Positions 17,336 through 28,061 of a stretch of DNA of 64,000 bases are shown here, piece after piece (the first letter of the stretch is position 1; every line of letters begins with the position of its first letter). The stretch lies in assembly GCF_004348675.1 (NCBI RefSeq), contig NZ_SMKN01000014.1, positions 1 through 64,000 of the forward strand, given 5' to 3'. The DNA is from Micromonospora sp. KC606. Its GTDB lineage: Bacteria > Actinomycetota > Actinomycetes > Mycobacteriales > Micromonosporaceae. The position numbers and the translations under genes were made by a program. The notes beneath the pieces were generated by a model. That model was not told where the DNA came from and searched no databases. It saw only the letters and a program-made list of their open reading frames with translations.

Positions 17336-18280
17336 TCAGGCGGTCACGGTGAACTCCGCGACATGCACCACGTCGCGGTGCCGGAACTCGAAGAACAGCC
17401 GGTAGGTGCCCGCCGACGGCACCGTCACGCCGAACGCCACCACCGACTCGGGCCGGCTCGCCGCCGCCGGATGGACGTGCAGGTAGGCCAGGTCGCCGTG
17501 GCGCAACGCCACCAGGTGCCCGTACGCCCCCAGGTGCGGTTGCAGGTCGCCGACCGGCTTGCCGTCCCGGCCCAACCAGACCAGCACCTGGTTCGACTCG
17601 CCCGGGCGCAGGCCGCCGTCGAGGGTGACCGTGTAGCCGTCCACGACGATCGTCTCCTGCGGCTCGGCCGGCGGCCGGGGCGCGTACCGGCCGGGGACCG
17701 GCACGTCGACGCCGAGGGTGACCGCCCGGTCGGCGTCGGCGGGCCAGAAGTCGGCGATCGCCCGCAACGGGCCGGGCGCCTCCGGGGTGACCCGCACCCG
17801 CCAGGTCCCGTCGGGGGACAGCTCCGGGTGCACGTGCCGGTAGCCGGTCAGGTCCCGGCCGACCAGGACCAGGTGCATCAACCGCTCGTGGGTGGTCCGG
17901 AACCGGGTCACCGCCGCGCCCGTGGCGTCGACGATCCGGAAGGCCAACTCGCCGGCGCGGCCCGCGCTCAGCGCGGGAGGGCCCAGGGCGAGGGTGTAGC
18001 CGTCCTGCGACACCTGGAGGCCACCGGGGGCGTGGGCGGCGTGGGCGGCCGGCTGGGGCGCCGCCGACCGGGCCGGGGCGCGCCCGGCGTCGAGCCGCCC
18101 GGCCACGAAACCGAGCGCCAGCGTCAACCCCAGCACCAGCCCGGAGGCCAGGTACCGGGACCACCGGCCGGACGCCGCGACCGCCCGGCCGTCGCCCGCG
18201 TCGACCGGGAGGGGGCGCCCCGGGCGGGGCGCCCCCTCGACGTCGGCCGGCGCTACCGGACGGTCGCTGGTCGCGGTCAC
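17336..18280 (-). CDS. Membrane-anchored protein with two HVHP modules, possibly metal-binding
   Basis: A 314-aa protein with an N-terminal cytoplasmic segment, one membrane helix (YLASGLVLGLTLALGFVAG, near residues 43-61) and a large outer region. That region contains two similar modules: the first has MHLVLVGRDLTGYRHVHP, the second HLVALRHGDLAYLHVHP, each followed by a beta-rich segment ending in FWP or F-F-E-F. A His-rich linker (AAHAAHAPGG) precedes them. The HVHP spacing suggests a bound metal, which is inference. The GTG at 18280 overlaps the stop of the preceding LVIVD gene, so both may act together at the cell surface. Confidence 0.82.
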   Translation of the reverse strand: MTATSDRPVAPADVEGAPRPGRPLPVDAGDGRAVAASGRWSRYLASGLVLGLTLALGFVAGRLDAGRAPARSAAPQPAAHAAHAPGGLQVSQDGYTLALGPPALSAGRAGELAFRIVDATGAAVTRFRTTHERLMHLVLVGRDLTGYRHVHPELSPDGTWRVRVTPEAPGPLRAIADFWPADADRAVTLGVDVPVPGRYAPRPPAEPQETIVVDGYTVTLDGGLRPGESNQVLVWLGRDGKPVGDLQPHLGAYGHLVALRHGDLAYLHVHPAAASRPESVVAFGVTVPSAGTYRLFFEFRHRDVVHVAEFTVTA

Positions 18281-19566
18281 GACAACCGGGGTCGCAGGAC
18301 GAAGAGCCCCTGCTCGATGCCGCTGACCACGACGACGCCGCTCGGGAAGTACGGGTAGACGCTCCACGCCCCGTTCATCGAGCTGCTGTCACTGGACGGG
18401 TAGATGTCGAAGTACCCGGCCTCCGTCGCCCGGCCGGCCGTCACCTCACGAAGGTCCAGGATGCGCAGCCCGGCCCGGTAGTTGGCCTGGTAGCTGTAGT
18501 TGCCCTTGACGTACTGGTTGTGGTCGGTGGCCTTGACGCCGGAGGGCGCGCTGTAGGTGCCGATGTGCCGGGGCGCGTCCAGATCGGCCAGGTCCCAGAT
18601 GTACGTCTGGGTGTTGACCCCGCGCCGGGACTCGTCGAGCTCGTCGTCGAGCAGGAAGTACCGCTGGTTCTCGGTGAACCACCCCTGGTGGGTGTAGGCC
18701 CGGCCGGCGTACCCGATCCGGGAGAGCTGGCGCGGTGCCGACTTGGTCGTCACGTCCACCACGGTCACCGTGTCCTCGTTGGAGCTCACACAGATCTCCC
18801 GCCCGGTGTACGTGGTGTCCGGGCCCTGGTAGACGACGCACTGGGTGTCGTGGGTGTACCCGTCGTTGCTGACGCAGCCGGCCTGGGTGGGCGACTTCGG
18901 GGTGCGGATGTCCACCATGTGCAACCCGCCGGAGCAGGTGTTCGAGCCCACCGCGTAGGCGTACCCGGTCTCCTCGTTGATCGCGATGTTGTGGGAGTTG
19001 CCGAAGCGGGCGTAGTGCACGTCCGCCGTCCAGGTCTGTGGCGTGGTGACGCCCCGCAGCCGGGTCAGGTCGAAGACCTGCATCCCGTGGCCGGACACGT
19101 CGGCCACCACGTACGCGTGGTTCTTGTAGACCTTGATGTCCCGCCAGATCGCCGTGCGGTTCTGGTGGGCGGGCAGGTTGCCCAGGTAGACCGGGGCGGT
19201 CGGGTTGGACACGTCCACGAACGAGGTGCCGTTGCGGCGGCCGACCAGCGCGTACTCCTTGCCGGTGGCGCTGTCGGTCCAGCCCCAGATGTCGTTGGCC
19301 TGGCTGCCGCCCATGTTCGCCAGCGGCATGAACGACAGCAGGTCCACGTTGCGGCACGGGTAGCCCGCCGCCTGGCCGTTGGTGCAGGTCACCTCGGCGG
19401 CGGCAGCCAGCCGCTGGGTCGGCTCGCGTTGCGCCATGAACTCCTGCGCCGAGGCGCGCCCGGCGGGCGTGTCCGGCGAGTGCGCCACCGATGCTGCCCC
19501 TGGCCCCAGCATCGACACCGTCAGTGTGCCGATCGCCAGGGCGATTCCGATCCGGACGACTCGCAT
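18277..19566 (-). CDS. Secreted LVIVD-repeat, choice-of-anchor B family protein
   Basis: A 429-aa secreted protein. The ATG at 19566 follows GGGGAGG by four bases and starts a signal peptide (MRVVRIGIALAIGTLTV) cut near SVAHS. The rest is a beta-propeller-like series of LVIVD repeats: FVDVSNPTAPVYLGNLP, LHMVDIRTPKSPTQAGC and TVVDVTTKSAPRQLS. Paired Cys residues occur early (CTNG and YPCRNVD), compatible with a disulfide. The function of such proteins is unknown; they are thought to be extracellular binding proteins. Overlaps by GTGA with the HVHP-module gene. Confidence 0.9.
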   Translation of the reverse strand: MRVVRIGIALAIGTLTVSMLGPGAASVAHSPDTPAGRASAQEFMAQREPTQRLAAAAEVTCTNGQAAGYPCRNVDLLSFMPLANMGGSQANDIWGWTDSATGKEYALVGRRNGTSFVDVSNPTAPVYLGNLPAHQNRTAIWRDIKVYKNHAYVVADVSGHGMQVFDLTRLRGVTTPQTWTADVHYARFGNSHNIAINEETGYAYAVGSNTCSGGLHMVDIRTPKSPTQAGCVSNDGYTHDTQCVVYQGPDTTYTGREICVSSNEDTVTVVDVTTKSAPRQLSRIGYAGRAYTHQGWFTENQRYFLLDDELDESRRGVNTQTYIWDLADLDAPRHIGTYSAPSGVKATDHNQYVKGNYSYQANYRAGLRILDLREVTAGRATEAGYFDIYPSSDSSSMNGAWSVYPYFPSGVVVVSGIEQGLFVLRPRLS

Positions 19567-19765
19567 GTCGCCTCCCCACCGTCGCGCCGACCGGGGTCGG
19601 TGCGCGATCGTTGGTGGACCGGCGCGACGGAGTGGCCCACCGGCCCAGGCATCGCGCTTGTGGCGCGACGCCCTGAACGCGCCGACATCTATCGAGGATT
19701 GTGAACGGCCCACCGGTTCTTGACAAGATGGACAGTGAAAAACGTTCGCGTAGCCGCCGGACGAA

Positions 19766-19796
19766 CAGGGGCCCGGCGCACCGCGCCGGGCCCCTG
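19766..19796 (-). terminator. Perfect 14-bp hairpin terminator after aceE
   Basis: CAGGGGCCCGGCGC, a three-base loop and the exact reverse complement form a stem of 14 bp ending 18 bases beyond the aceE stop codon. Strand assignment follows aceE; there is no T-run. Confidence 0.75.
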
Positions 19797-19813
19797 CGTC
19801 GTACCGGGGTGGA

Positions 19814-22552
19814 TCAGCTGTCGCCGCCGGTCTCGCCGACCGGGGCCGCGTTCACGTCGTCGATGGCGTACTTCTTGGCCGCCTCGGCCGGCACGTTCGC
19901 CGGCACCGCGCCACGCAGCGCGAGCTGCCGCAGCGTCGCGACCGCCACCGACTCGGCGTCGACGTGGAAGTGCCGGCGCAGCGCGTGCCGGGTGTCCGAC
20001 AGGCCGAAACCGTCCGTGCCGAGCGAGGTGTAGTCGCCGGGCACCCAGCGGGCGATCAGGTCCGGCACCGCCCGCATCCAGTCGCTGACCGCGACCTTCG
20101 GCCCGTCGGCGTCGGCCAGTTTCTGCTGCACGTACGGAATCCGCGGCTCGCCGCCCGGGTGGAGCAGGTTGTGCTCCTCGCACTGCACCGCGTCGCGGCG
20201 CAGCTCCGTCCAGGAGGTCACCGACCATACGTCGGCGGCCACCCCCCAGTCCTGGGCGAGTAGTTGCTGCGCCTTGAGCGCCCACTGCATGCCCGTGCCG
20301 GAGGCCAGGATGTTGGCCTTCGGGCCGTCGACCTGCGGGGCCGGCGAGTAGCGGTAGATGCCCTTGAGCAGGCCCTCGACGTCCACCTCCGCCGGCTCGG
20401 CCGGCTGGTGGATCGGCTCGTTGTAGACGGTGAGGTAGTAAAAGACGTTCTCCTGCTCCTCGCCGTACATCCGGTGCAGGCCGTTCTCCACGATGTGCGC
20501 GATCTCGAACGCGAACGCCGGGTCGAACGCGACCACCGCCGGGTTGGTGGCGGCGAGCAGCAGCGAGTGGCCGTCCTCGTGCTGGAGGCCCTCACCGTTG
20601 AGCGTGGTCCGGCCGGCCGTGGCGCCGAGCACGAAGCCACGGGTCATCTGGTCGGCCGCCGCCCAGAAGCCGTCGCCGGTGCGCTGGAACCCGAACATCG
20701 AGTAGAAGATGTACATCGGGATCATCGGCTCGTCGTGCGTGGCGTACGAGGTGCCGGCGGCGGTGAACGAGGCGACCGAGCCGGCCTCGTTGATCCCCTC
20801 GTGCAGGATCTGCCCGACGGTCGACTCCTTGTACGACAGGAAGAGCTCCCGGTCCACCGAGGTGTACCGCTGACCGTGCGGTGAGTAGATCTTGGCGGTC
20901 GGGAAGATGGAGTCCAGGCCGAAGGTGCGCGCCTCGTCCGGGATGATCGGCACCCAGCGCTTGCCGAACTCCTTGTCCTTCATGAGGTCCTTGAGCAGGC
21001 GGACGAAGGCCATCGTGGTGGCCACCTTCTGCTTGCCCGAGCCGCGCTTGATGTCGGAGAACCGCTCCGAGCCGGGAATGGCCAGCGACTTGTGGGTCGT
21101 CCGCCGGGACGGCAGGTAGCCGCCGAGCTGCTGACGTCGCTCCTTGAGGTACGCGATCTCGTCGGACTTCTCACCCGGGTTCAGGTACGGGGGGAGGTAC
21201 GGGTTCTCCTCCAGCACCTTGTCCGGGATGTCCAGGTAGAGCCGGTCGCGGAAGAGCTTGAGATCCTCCAGCGTCAGCTTCTTCATCTGGTGGGTGGCGT
21301 TGCGGCCCTCGAAGTGCGAACCGAGCGTCCAGCCCTTGATGGTCTTGGCCAGGATGACCGTCGGCTGGCCGGTGTGCTCGGTCGCCGCCTTGTACGCCGC
21401 GTAGAGCTTGCGGTAGTCGTGGCCGCCCCGCTTGAGGTTCCAGATCTCGTCGTCGGACAGGTGCTCGACCATCTTGCGGGTGCGCTGGTCGCGGCCGAAG
21501 AAGTGCTCCCGTACGTACGCCCCGGACTCCGCCTTGTAGGTCTGGTAGTCACCGTCGGGCGTGGTGTTCATCAGGTTGATTAGCGCCCCGTCGGTGTCGG
21601 CGGCGAGCAGCGGGTCCCACTCGCGGCCCCAGACCACCTTGATGACGTTCCAGCCGGCGCCCCGGAAGAACGCCTCCAGCTCCTGCATGACCTTGCCGTT
21701 GCCCCGGACCGGGCCGTCCAGCCGTTGCAGGTTGCAGTTGATCACGAAGGTGAGGTTGTCCAGCTCCTCGCGGGCGGCCACCCCGATCGCGCCGAGGGTC
21801 TCCGGCTCGTCCATCTCGCCGTCGCCGAGGAACGCCCAGACGTGCTGCTGGGAGGTGTCCTTGATGCCCCGGTGCTGCAGGTAACGGTTGAACCGCGCCT
21901 GATAGATGGCGTTCAGGCCGCCCAGCCCCATGGAGACGGTGGGGAACTCCCAGAAGTCCGGCATGAGCCGAGGGTGCGGGTACGACGGCAGCCCGCCGCC
22001 CGGGTGGGACAGCTCCTGCCGGAACCCGTCGAGCTGGTCCTCGGTGAGCCGGCCCTCCAGGAACGCCCGCGCGTACATGCCGGGGGAGGCGTGGCCCTGG
22101 TAGTAGATGTGGTCGCCGCCACCCGGGTGGTTCTTGCCCCGGAAGAAGTGGTTGAAGCCGACCTCGTAGAGCGAGGCGGAGCTGGCGAAGGTGGAGATGT
22201 GCCCGCCGACGCCGATCTCCGGGCGTTGCGCCCGGTGCACCAGCATCGCCGCGTTCCACCGGACGAACGCCCGGATCCGCCGCTCGACGTGCTCGTCACC
22301 CGGGAACCACGGCTCGCGTTCCGGCGGGATGGTGTTGATGTAGTCGGTGGTGGTCAGCGACGGCACACCGACCTGGCGCTCGCGGGCCCGCTCCAGCAGG
22401 CGCAGCATGACGTAGCGGGCGCGCTTTGTCCCGCGCTCGTCGATGACACCGTCGAGCGACTCGACCCATTCGCCGGTCTCTTCTGGGTCGATGTCCGGAA
22501 GCTGGCTCGGCAGACCAGCGGTGATCACCGGGCGCTTGCGTTCCGTAGCCAC
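19814..22552 (-). CDS. aceE: Pyruvate dehydrogenase E1 component, homodimeric
   Basis: A 912-aa thiamine-diphosphate enzyme that decarboxylates pyruvate and transfers acetyl to the E2 lipoyl domain. The fold is that of Ace[25 protein letters not shown] near the N-terminus is the substrate loop, [13 protein letters not shown] followed by [12 protein letters not shown] is the ThDP/Mg site, and the transketolase-like C-terminal domains follow. No E2 or E3 gene is nearby, as is common in actinomycetes. The GTG at 22552 follows AGGGA by seven bases and starts [13 protein letters not shown]; 48 in-frame codons before it look non-coding. In mycobacteria it is also next to fasR and fab genes. Confidence 0.96.
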   Translation of the reverse strand: MATERKRPVITAGLPSQLPDIDPEETGEWVESLDGVIDERGTKRARYVMLRLLERARERQVGVPSLTTTDYINTIPPEREPWFPGDEHVERRIRAFVRWNAAMLVHRAQRPEIGVGGHISTFASSASLYEVGFNHFFRGKNHPGGGDHIYYQGHASPGMYARAFLEGRLTEDQLDGFRQELSHPGGGLPSYPHPRLMPDFWEFPTVSMGLGGLNAIYQARFNRYLQHRGIKDTSQQHVWAFLGDGEMDEPETLGAIGVAAREELDNLTFVINCNLQRLDGPVRGNGKVMQELEAFFRGAGWNVIKVVWGREWDPLLAADTDGALINLMNTTPDGDYQTYKAESGAYVREHFFGRDQRTRKMVEHLSDDEIWNLKRGGHDYRKLYAAYKAATEHTGQPTVILAKTIKGWTLGSHFEGRNATHQMKKLTLEDLKLFRDRLYLDIPDKVLEENPYLPPYLNPGEKSDEIAYLKERRQQLGGYLPSRRTTHKSLAIPGSERFSDIKRGSGKQKVATTMAFVRLLKDLMKDKEFGKRWVPIIPDEARTFGLDSIFPTAKIYSPHGQRYTSVDRELFLSYKESTVGQILHEGINEAGSVASFTAAGTSYATHDEPMIPMYIFYSMFGFQRTGDGFWAAADQMTRGFVLGATAGRTTLNGEGLQHEDGHSLLLAATNPAVVAFDPAFAFEIAHIVENGLHRMYGEEQENVFYYLTVYNEPIHQPAEPAEVDVEGLLKGIYRYSPAPQVDGPKANILASGTGMQWALKAQQLLAQDWGVAADVWSVTSWTELRRDAVQCEEHNLLHPGGEPRIPYVQQKLADADGPKVAVSDWMRAVPDLIARWVPGDYTSLGTDGFGLSDTRHALRRHFHVDAESVAVATLRQLALRGAVPANVPAEAAKKYAIDDVNAAPVGETGGDS

Positions 22553-22734
22553 AGGCGTTCCCTCAGTTGTGTGTGGGATAGGTCTCTGCCGCCATCCTGC
22601 CCTCTGGTGGTGCCCGCCGTCACGTCCACCGGCAGGAGACGCGACGCTCGACACAGGTACCGACCAGTAACTTTGCCCGGTCGGCCAAGCCGCCACCCGG
22701 TTGCCGGCTTGCGCCGGCTGCCTACCCTTCGGGC

Positions 22735-23112
22735 ATGCGATGGCAGGAGCGCCTCGGGTTGGTACTGGCTACGGCCGGGCTCGGCGCCGGCCTCGTCGGC
22801 ACCACCCTCCTGTGGACGGGAGATCTGACGATGCTGATCGTGCTCGCCCTCGGACTGGTCGCCGTGCTCGTCGGGATCCTGCTGGCACGCGACACCCGGC
22901 GAACCGGCGGACGGTCCCGCTCGTCCGGGGGCGGCGCCGGCCCCTACCACCCGAGCACCGCGTACGGCGACACCGGCGTGGCCCACCCCAAATCCCCGCT
23001 CGACGACCGGGCCGGCGGCTCCGGGTCGAACGGCGGCGGGTCGGGCTTCTCCTCGGGCGGCGGTGACAGCTCCTCGTCGGGCGGGGACAGCGGCGGCGGA
23101 GGCGGCTGGTAG
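22735..23112 (+). CDS. Small membrane protein with two TM helices and Gly/Ser tail
   Basis: A 125-aa protein, two predicted helices ([20 protein letters not shown] and [19 protein letters not shown]) and a cytoplasmic or outer tail that ends in a Gly/Ser-rich, low-complexity run [10 protein letters not shown]. No family recognised. It lies upstream of, and 24 bases from, a YjbQ-type gene on the same strand, so the two may be co-transcribed. Confidence 0.75.
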   Translation: MRWQERLGLVLATAGLGAGLVGTTLLWTGDLTMLIVLALGLVAVLVGILLARDTRRTGGRSRSSGGGAGPYHPSTAYGDTGVAHPKSPLDDRAGGSGSNGGGSGFSSGGGDSSSSGGDSGGGGGW

Positions 23113-23135
23113 GTCGGTGCGGCAGAATGCGCCCC

Positions 23136-23540
23136 ATGCGCAGTGAGGTGATCAACGTCCGGACCGGATCCAGGCCGACCGTCCTGGACATCACCGCCGA
23201 GGCCGAGCGGTTCGTCGCCGGGCAGGGTGACGGCCTGCTGCACGTCTTCGTCCCGCACGCCACCGCCGGCCTGGCGATCATCGAGACCGGCGCCGGCTCC
23301 GACGACGACCTGCTGCGCGCCCTCGACGACCTGCTCCCCACCGACGACCGGTGGCGGCACCGGCACGGCTCGCCCGGCCACGGCCGCGACCACGTGCTGC
23401 CCGCCGTCGTGCCGCCGTACGCGACGCTGCCGGTGCTCGGCGGGCGGTTGCAGCTCGGCACCTGGCAGTCGGTCTGCCTGGTGGACACCAACGGCGACAA
23501 CGCCAGCCGCCAGGTCCGCTTCTCCTTCCTCCCGGGCTGA
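23136..23540 (+). CDS. YjbQ-family protein (UPF0047), secondary thiamine-phosphate synthase-like
   Basis: A 134-aa protein of the YjbQ/UPF0047 family. The conserved segments are present: FVPHATAGLAIIETG (His-containing) near residue 40, RHRHGSPGHGRDHVLP near 75 and GTWQSVCLVDTNG near 108. Family members form trimers and have been linked to thiamine-phosphate synthase activity; the cellular role is uncertain. ATG at 23136 (MRSEVINV) is preferred; an ATG at 23127 would add three residues. It is convergent with phoD with 30 bases between. Confidence 0.9.
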   Translation: MRSEVINVRTGSRPTVLDITAEAERFVAGQGDGLLHVFVPHATAGLAIIETGAGSDDDLLRALDDLLPTDDRWRHRHGSPGHGRDHVLPAVVPPYATLPVLGGRLQLGTWQSVCLVDTNGDNASRQVRFSFLPG

Positions 23541-23570
23541 TCCCGGCCGGGCGCGACCCGCCGGCCCGGG

Positions 23571-25229
23571 TCAGGGGCGCGACGTCTCGGTCTCGACGGT
23601 GTGGCGGTCCTGGTCGACCTCGGCGGCCAGGCCCCGGGCGACGGCCGGCGGCCGGTCGTAGGTCTGGTGCAGGCCGGGCACCCGGTCCTCGATCGCGAAC
23701 GAGGCCCGCACGTGCGCGGGGGCGTCCGGCCGGGTGACGTACGGCAGCACCGCGAAGTCGGCAGTGAGTCGCGCCGGGGTGATCGTGGTTCGGACGAATC
23801 CGCGCAGATTGTTCTGGAAGCGCAGGTGCGGGTTCGTCCTGAGCCACGGGTGCGAGCCGCTGGCCGAGTCGAAGCCGTCGCCGCCCGAGGTGATCGACGA
23901 GCAGACCAGCTCGCTGCCGACGGTGCGGGAGGTCGGGTCGGTGTAGTCGAGCTTCAGGTCGCTGGCCCAGTGCGCGTGCACGTCGCCGGTGAGCACCACC
24001 GGGTTGCGTACCCCGGCGGCCACCCAGCCCCGGGTGATCCGGTCCCGGGAGGCGAGATAGCCGTCCCAGGCGTCCATGCTGGTGACGGTGAGCGGCCCGG
24101 CGTCGCGGTCCCGCTGGGCGAAGAAGACCTGCTGGCCGAGGAGGTCCCAGCGGGCCTCGGAGCGGCGGAACCCGTCCAGCAGCCACGCCTCCTGCTCTGC
24201 GCCGGTGATCGACCGGGTCGGCTCGGCGGCCGCGGCGCAGCTCTGGTAGCCGTCGCCGCAGGCCTGGTCGTCGCGGTACTGCCGGGTGTCGAGCAGGTGG
24301 AAGCTGGCCAACCGCCCCCAGCGCACCCGCCGGTAGAGCTGCATGTCGATGCCGCGCGGCACCGACGTGCGCCGCAACGGCATGTTCTCGTAGTACGCCT
24401 GGAAAGCCGCCGCCCGCCGGGCGAGGAAGTCCGGGTCCGGCTCCTCCGGCACCTCGTCGGCCCAGTTGTTCTCGATCTCGTGGTCGTCGAAGACCACCAG
24501 CCACGGGGCGACCGCGTGCGCCGCCTGGAGATCGGCGTCGGTCTTGTACTGGGCGTGCCGCTGCCGGTAGTTGGCCAGTGTCCGGGTCTCCGGCCCCTCG
24601 TGGCCGCGCGGCCGGGTCGGCCCAACCTCCCGGGCGTACTCGTACTGGTAGTCGCCCAGGTGCAGGATCAGCTCCGGCTCCGTCTCGGCCAGCCGCCGGT
24701 ACGCGGTGAACCAGCCCTGCTCGAAGTGCGAGCAGGAGGCGAAGCCCATGGCCAGCGAGGCCGGCATGGTCCACGGCGCGGGTGCGGTCCGGGTGCGGCC
24801 GACCGGCGAGGTGTGCCCCTCGGCGTGGAAGCGGTAGAAGTACTCCCGTCCGGGCAGCAGCCCGTCCAACTCCACGTGCACGCTGTGCGCCGACCCGGGC
24901 CGGGCGTCCTGCGCCCCACGCCGGATCACCTGCCGGAACAGTTCGTCGGCAGCCACCTCCCAGCGCACCTCGACGGTTCGGTGGGGCATCCCGCCGAGAC
25001 CGTCCTCGGCCAGTGGCTGCGGGGCCAGCCGGGTCCAGAGCACGAAACCCTGGTGGTCCGGGTCGCCGGAGGCCACCCCGAGGGTGAACGGCCAGGCCAG
25101 CCGGCGGTAACCCGCGCCGACCGGCCCGGGTCGGACCGGGCGGGCGGTGGCGGCGAGCGGGCCAGCCGCCGCGCCGGCCACGCCGAGCGCCGCGCCGGTG
25201 ATCAGGACAGCACGTCGGGACAGTGTCAC
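23571..25229 (-). CDS. phoD: Alkaline phosphatase D, Tat-exported phospho(di)esterase
   Basis: A 552-aa PhoD-like enzyme. The N-terminus [20 protein letters not shown] is a twin-arginine signal peptide. The metal-site signatures are present in order: [45 protein letters not shown] and [12 protein letters not shown]. It hydrolyses phosphate esters outside the cell when phosphate is scarce, using Fe/Ca. The GTG at 25229 follows GGAGG by four bases. A PHO-box-like repeat 50 bases upstream suggests control by PhoP. Convergent with the YjbQ gene, divergent from the fused E1 gene. Confidence 0.95.
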   Translation of the reverse strand: MTLSRRAVLITGAALGVAGAAAGPLAATARPVRPGPVGAGYRRLAWPFTLGVASGDPDHQGFVLWTRLAPQPLAEDGLGGMPHRTVEVRWEVAADELFRQVIRRGAQDARPGSAHSVHVELDGLLPGREYFYRFHAEGHTSPVGRTRTAPAPWTMPASLAMGFASCSHFEQGWFTAYRRLAETEPELILHLGDYQYEYAREVGPTRPRGHEGPETRTLANYRQRHAQYKTDADLQAAHAVAPWLVVFDDHEIENNWADEVPEEPDPDFLARRAAAFQAYYENMPLRRTSVPRGIDMQLYRRVRWGRLASFHLLDTRQYRDDQACGDGYQSCAAAAEPTRSITGAEQEAWLLDGFRRSEARWDLLGQQVFFAQRDRDAGPLTVTSMDAWDGYLASRDRITRGWVAAGVRNPVVLTGDVHAHWASDLKLDYTDPTSRTVGSELVCSSITSGGDGFDSASGSHPWLRTNPHLRFQNNLRGFVRTTITPARLTADFAVLPYVTRPDAPAHVRASFAIEDRVPGLHQTYDRPPAVARGLAAEVDQDRHTVETETSRP

Positions 25230-25279
25230 GGTTCCTCCCCAGAGTCCGGTTCCGGGCCGACTCCGGGCAGCGTCGCGAG

Positions 25280-25301
25280 CGTGGGTGACCGTCAGGTGAC
25301 A
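25280..25301 (-). promoter_or_regulatory. PHO box (PhoP site) upstream of phoD
   Basis: Read on the minus strand, two 11-bp units lie head to tail: TGTCACCTGAC then GGTCACCCACG. The second fits the published Streptomyces PHO-box unit G(G/T)TCAYYYR(G/C)G at every position; the first fits at eight of eleven. The site is 50 bases upstream of the phoD start, a normal activation distance. Binding is predicted, not shown. Confidence 0.7.
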
Positions 25302-25424
25302 GTCTGTGCCCCACGCCGTCACCGGCACGGGAACAGCAGAAGCGGCGGCCATTGCCCACCGGCCGGTGGTCGCCGAGCTCCGCGTGGATCGTGTCTGAGT
25401 GGGCGAGCCTGGCCTCCGTCGGTA

Positions 25425-27950
25425 ATGCTGAGCGACGTGACCACCCCGCAGGATCTTGACGACCGGTTCCGGGAGAGCCTGGGCGCGCTGCCCGAGCCCG
25501 AGCGGCGGCGTGAACCGGCAGAACCGGTCCGTGCCGATGCCGCGCTGACCGGGCGGCAGCTGCTCGCCCTCTTCGACGCCCAGGTCACCAGCCGCCAGCT
25601 CGACCTGGCCGGGCGCTGGCTGCACAGCTTCGACGAGGGCTACCACACCGTCGGCTCCGCCGGCCACGAGGCCAACGCCGCGGTGGCCGCCGCGCTACGC
25701 CCGACCGACCCCGCGCTGCTGCACTACCGCTCCGGGGCGTTCTACTGCACCCGCGCCGCGCAGGCCGCCGGGGAGTTCCCCGGCCCCGACGCCACCGACC
25801 CGTCCGCGTCCGGTGGCGCCGACCTCGCCGAGCGGCCCGCAACGGGGGTGAGCGTGACCGCCGCCTACCGGGTCGGCGCAGACGGCGTTGCCGAGACTGT
25901 CGTCACCGGCCCGGCCGGCTCGCCGCCGGCAACCGGAGCCGCCGCCGACCCGACCACCCGCCCCGCCGACGAAAGCGACCCCACCGGCTCCGCCGGGGAC
26001 GCCTACGCGGCGGCGGCCTGGGACGTGCTGCGGGGCATGGTCGCCTCGGCCCGAGAGCCGATCGCCGGCGGCCGGCGCAAGGTCTTCGGCCGGGCCGACC
26101 TGGCCGTCGTGCCCACCACGGCCACCGTCGGCTCGCACCTGCCCCGGGCGGTCGGCCTCGGCCTCGCCCTGGAACGGCTGCGCCGGATGGAGGCCGGCGG
26201 CCGGCGCGGCGACGAGCCCGCGCTGCGTTCGCCGTGGCCCCGAGACGCCATCGTGGTCTGCTCCTTCGGCGACGCCTCGGTCAACCACGCCAGCGCCACC
26301 GCCGCGCTCAACACCGCCGGCTGGTACGACCACACCGGCCTGCGTATCCCGGTGCTCTTCGTCTGCGAGGACAACGGCCTGGGCATCAGCGTCCGCTCGC
26401 CCGAGGGCTGGGTGGAGCGCGCCCTACGGGCCCGACCGGGGGTACGCTACTTCGCCGCCGACGGCGAAGACCCGGTCGGCACGTACGCGCTCGCCGCCGA
26501 TGCGGCGGCGTGGGTACGCCGGCACCGGCGGCCGGCCGTGCTGCACCTGCGCACGGTACGGCTGATGGGGCACGCCGGGGACGACGCGGAGACCGCGTAC
26601 CGCAGCCCGGCGGAGATCGCCGCCGACGAGGCCCGCGACCCCGTGCTGGCCACCGCCCGGCTGCTCGTGGCGGCCGGGGTGGCCGGCGGGGAGGAACTGC
26701 TCACCCGGTACGACGAACGCGGCTGGCAGGTCCGCCGGATCGCCGAGGAGGTACTGGAGGAGCCGAAGCTGGGCAACGTCGCCGAGGTGGTCACCCCGCT
26801 GGCGCCCCGCCGCCCGTCCCGGGTCGCCGCCGAGGTGGCCGAGGTGGCCGCCAGAGCGGCCGGGCCCGCCGCCGGAGCGCGGTTCGAGGCGTTCGACGGC
26901 AGGCCGCCGGAGCTGGCCGGCCCGCTCACCCTCGCGCAGAGCGTCAACGCCGCCCTCACCGACGGGATGCTGGCCCACCCCGGCATGGCCGTCTTCGGCC
27001 AGGACGTGGCCGCCAGGGGCGGTGTCCACGGAGTGACGCAGGGGCTGCGGGAGCGGTTCGGCGCGGCCCGGGTCTTCGACACGCTGCTCGACGAGACCTC
27101 GGTGCTGGGGCTCGGTCTGGGCGCCGGCCTGGCCGGGATGCTGCCGGTGCCGGAGATCCAGCACCTGGCGTACCTGCACAACGCCGCGGACCAGTTGCGC
27201 GGTGAGGCGGCCACCATGCAGTTCCTCTCGCAGGGGGCGTTCCGCAACCCGATGGTGGTGCGGGTGCCGGGGCTGGCCCACCAGGAGGGAACTGGCGGGC
27301 ACTTCCCCCAGGACAACTCGGTGGCCGTACTGCGGGATGTGCCCGGCCTGGTGATCGCGGTGCCGGCTCGGCCGGACGACGCCGCGCCCCTGCTGCGGAC
27401 CTGCCTGGCCGCCGCGGCGGTGGACGGCACGGTCAGCGTGTACCTGGAGCCGGTCGCGCTCTACCACGTGCGGGATCTCTACGAGCCCGGCGACGGCGAG
27501 TGGCTGGGCCGGTACGCCGAGCCCGGCACGTGGGCGGCCGGGCACGTGCCCATCGGCCGGGCCCGGGTCTACGGCGTCGGGTCGGCCGAGGACGTAACGG
27601 TCCTCACGTTCGGTAACGGCGTGCGGATGTCGCTGCGGGCGGCGGCGGCCCTCGCCGACCAGGGGATCGGAACCCGGGTGGTGGACCTGCGGTGGTTGGC
27701 CCCGCTGCCCGTGGCGGACATCCTGCGGGAGGCCTCGGCGACCGGTCGGGTGCTGGTCGTGGACGAGACGCGCCGCTCCGGCGGGGTGGCGGAGGGGGTC
27801 ATCGCGGCTCTGGTCGACGGCGGTTTCGTCGGCACCGTGCGGAGGGTTGCCGGAGTTGACGCGTTTGTACCATTGGGTCCGGCGGCCCGTGAGGTGCTGG
27901 TCTCCGAGAAAGCCATTACCGAGGGTGCCCGTACGCTGCTGGCACGGTAA
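25425..27950 (+). CDS. Fused 2-oxoacid dehydrogenase E1 alpha-beta protein (branched-chain or pyruvate type)
   Basis: An 841-aa ThDP enzyme in which the E1 alpha and E1 beta chains, normally two genes, are joined. Alpha half (1 to about 440) has [19 protein letters not shown], and the ThDP site [11 protein letters not shown] ... CEDNGLGIS. Beta half begins at [11 protein letters not shown] and has [28 protein letters not shown], and [20 protein letters not shown]. Residues about 117-195 are a Pro/Ala/Thr/Asp-rich insert in the alpha part that other E1 alpha chains lack. It decarboxylates a 2-oxo acid (branched-chain acid is likely, giving primers for FabH). ATG at 25425 is taken; GTG at 25437 is possible. 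No E2 gene nearby. Confidence 0.9.
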   Translation: MLSDVTTPQDLDDRFRESLGALPEPERRREPAEPVRADAALTGRQLLALFDAQVTSRQLDLAGRWLHSFDEGYHTVGSAGHEANAAVAAALRPTDPALLHYRSGAFYCTRAAQAAGEFPGPDATDPSASGGADLAERPATGVSVTAAYRVGADGVAETVVTGPAGSPPATGAAADPTTRPADESDPTGSAGDAYAAAAWDVLRGMVASAREPIAGGRRKVFGRADLAVVPTTATVGSHLPRAVGLGLALERLRRMEAGGRRGDEPALRSPWPRDAIVVCSFGDASVNHASATAALNTAGWYDHTGLRIPVLFVCEDNGLGISVRSPEGWVERALRARPGVRYFAADGEDPVGTYALAADAAAWVRRHRRPAVLHLRTVRLMGHAGDDAETAYRSPAEIAADEARDPVLATARLLVAAGVAGGEELLTRYDERGWQVRRIAEEVLEEPKLGNVAEVVTPLAPRRPSRVAAEVAEVAARAAGPAAGARFEAFDGRPPELAGPLTLAQSVNAALTDGMLAHPGMAVFGQDVAARGGVHGVTQGLRERFGAARVFDTLLDETSVLGLGLGAGLAGMLPVPEIQHLAYLHNAADQLRGEAATMQFLSQGAFRNPMVVRVPGLAHQEGTGGHFPQDNSVAVLRDVPGLVIAVPARPDDAAPLLRTCLAAAAVDGTVSVYLEPVALYHVRDLYEPGDGEWLGRYAEPGTWAAGHVPIGRARVYGVGSAEDVTVLTFGNGVRMSLRAAAALADQGIGTRVVDLRWLAPLPVADILREASATGRVLVVDETRRSGGVAEGVIAALVDGGFVGTVRRVAGVDAFVPLGPAAREVLVSEKAITEGARTLLAR

Positions 27951-28061
27951 ATTCCGTTCCACCCGGTGCGCCACTTGCGCGGCGAGCCGCAACTGTGTGG
28001 ACTTGGCCCGACGGCGTCGCACGACGCCACGAGCAGGGATGAGAAGAGGAGGCACGCGACA

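Noticed and set aside
23601-25424. Upstream extension of the fused E1 frame over phoD
   Set aside because: It covers phoD in antisense and is not coding; the E1 protein begins at [10 protein letters not shown].
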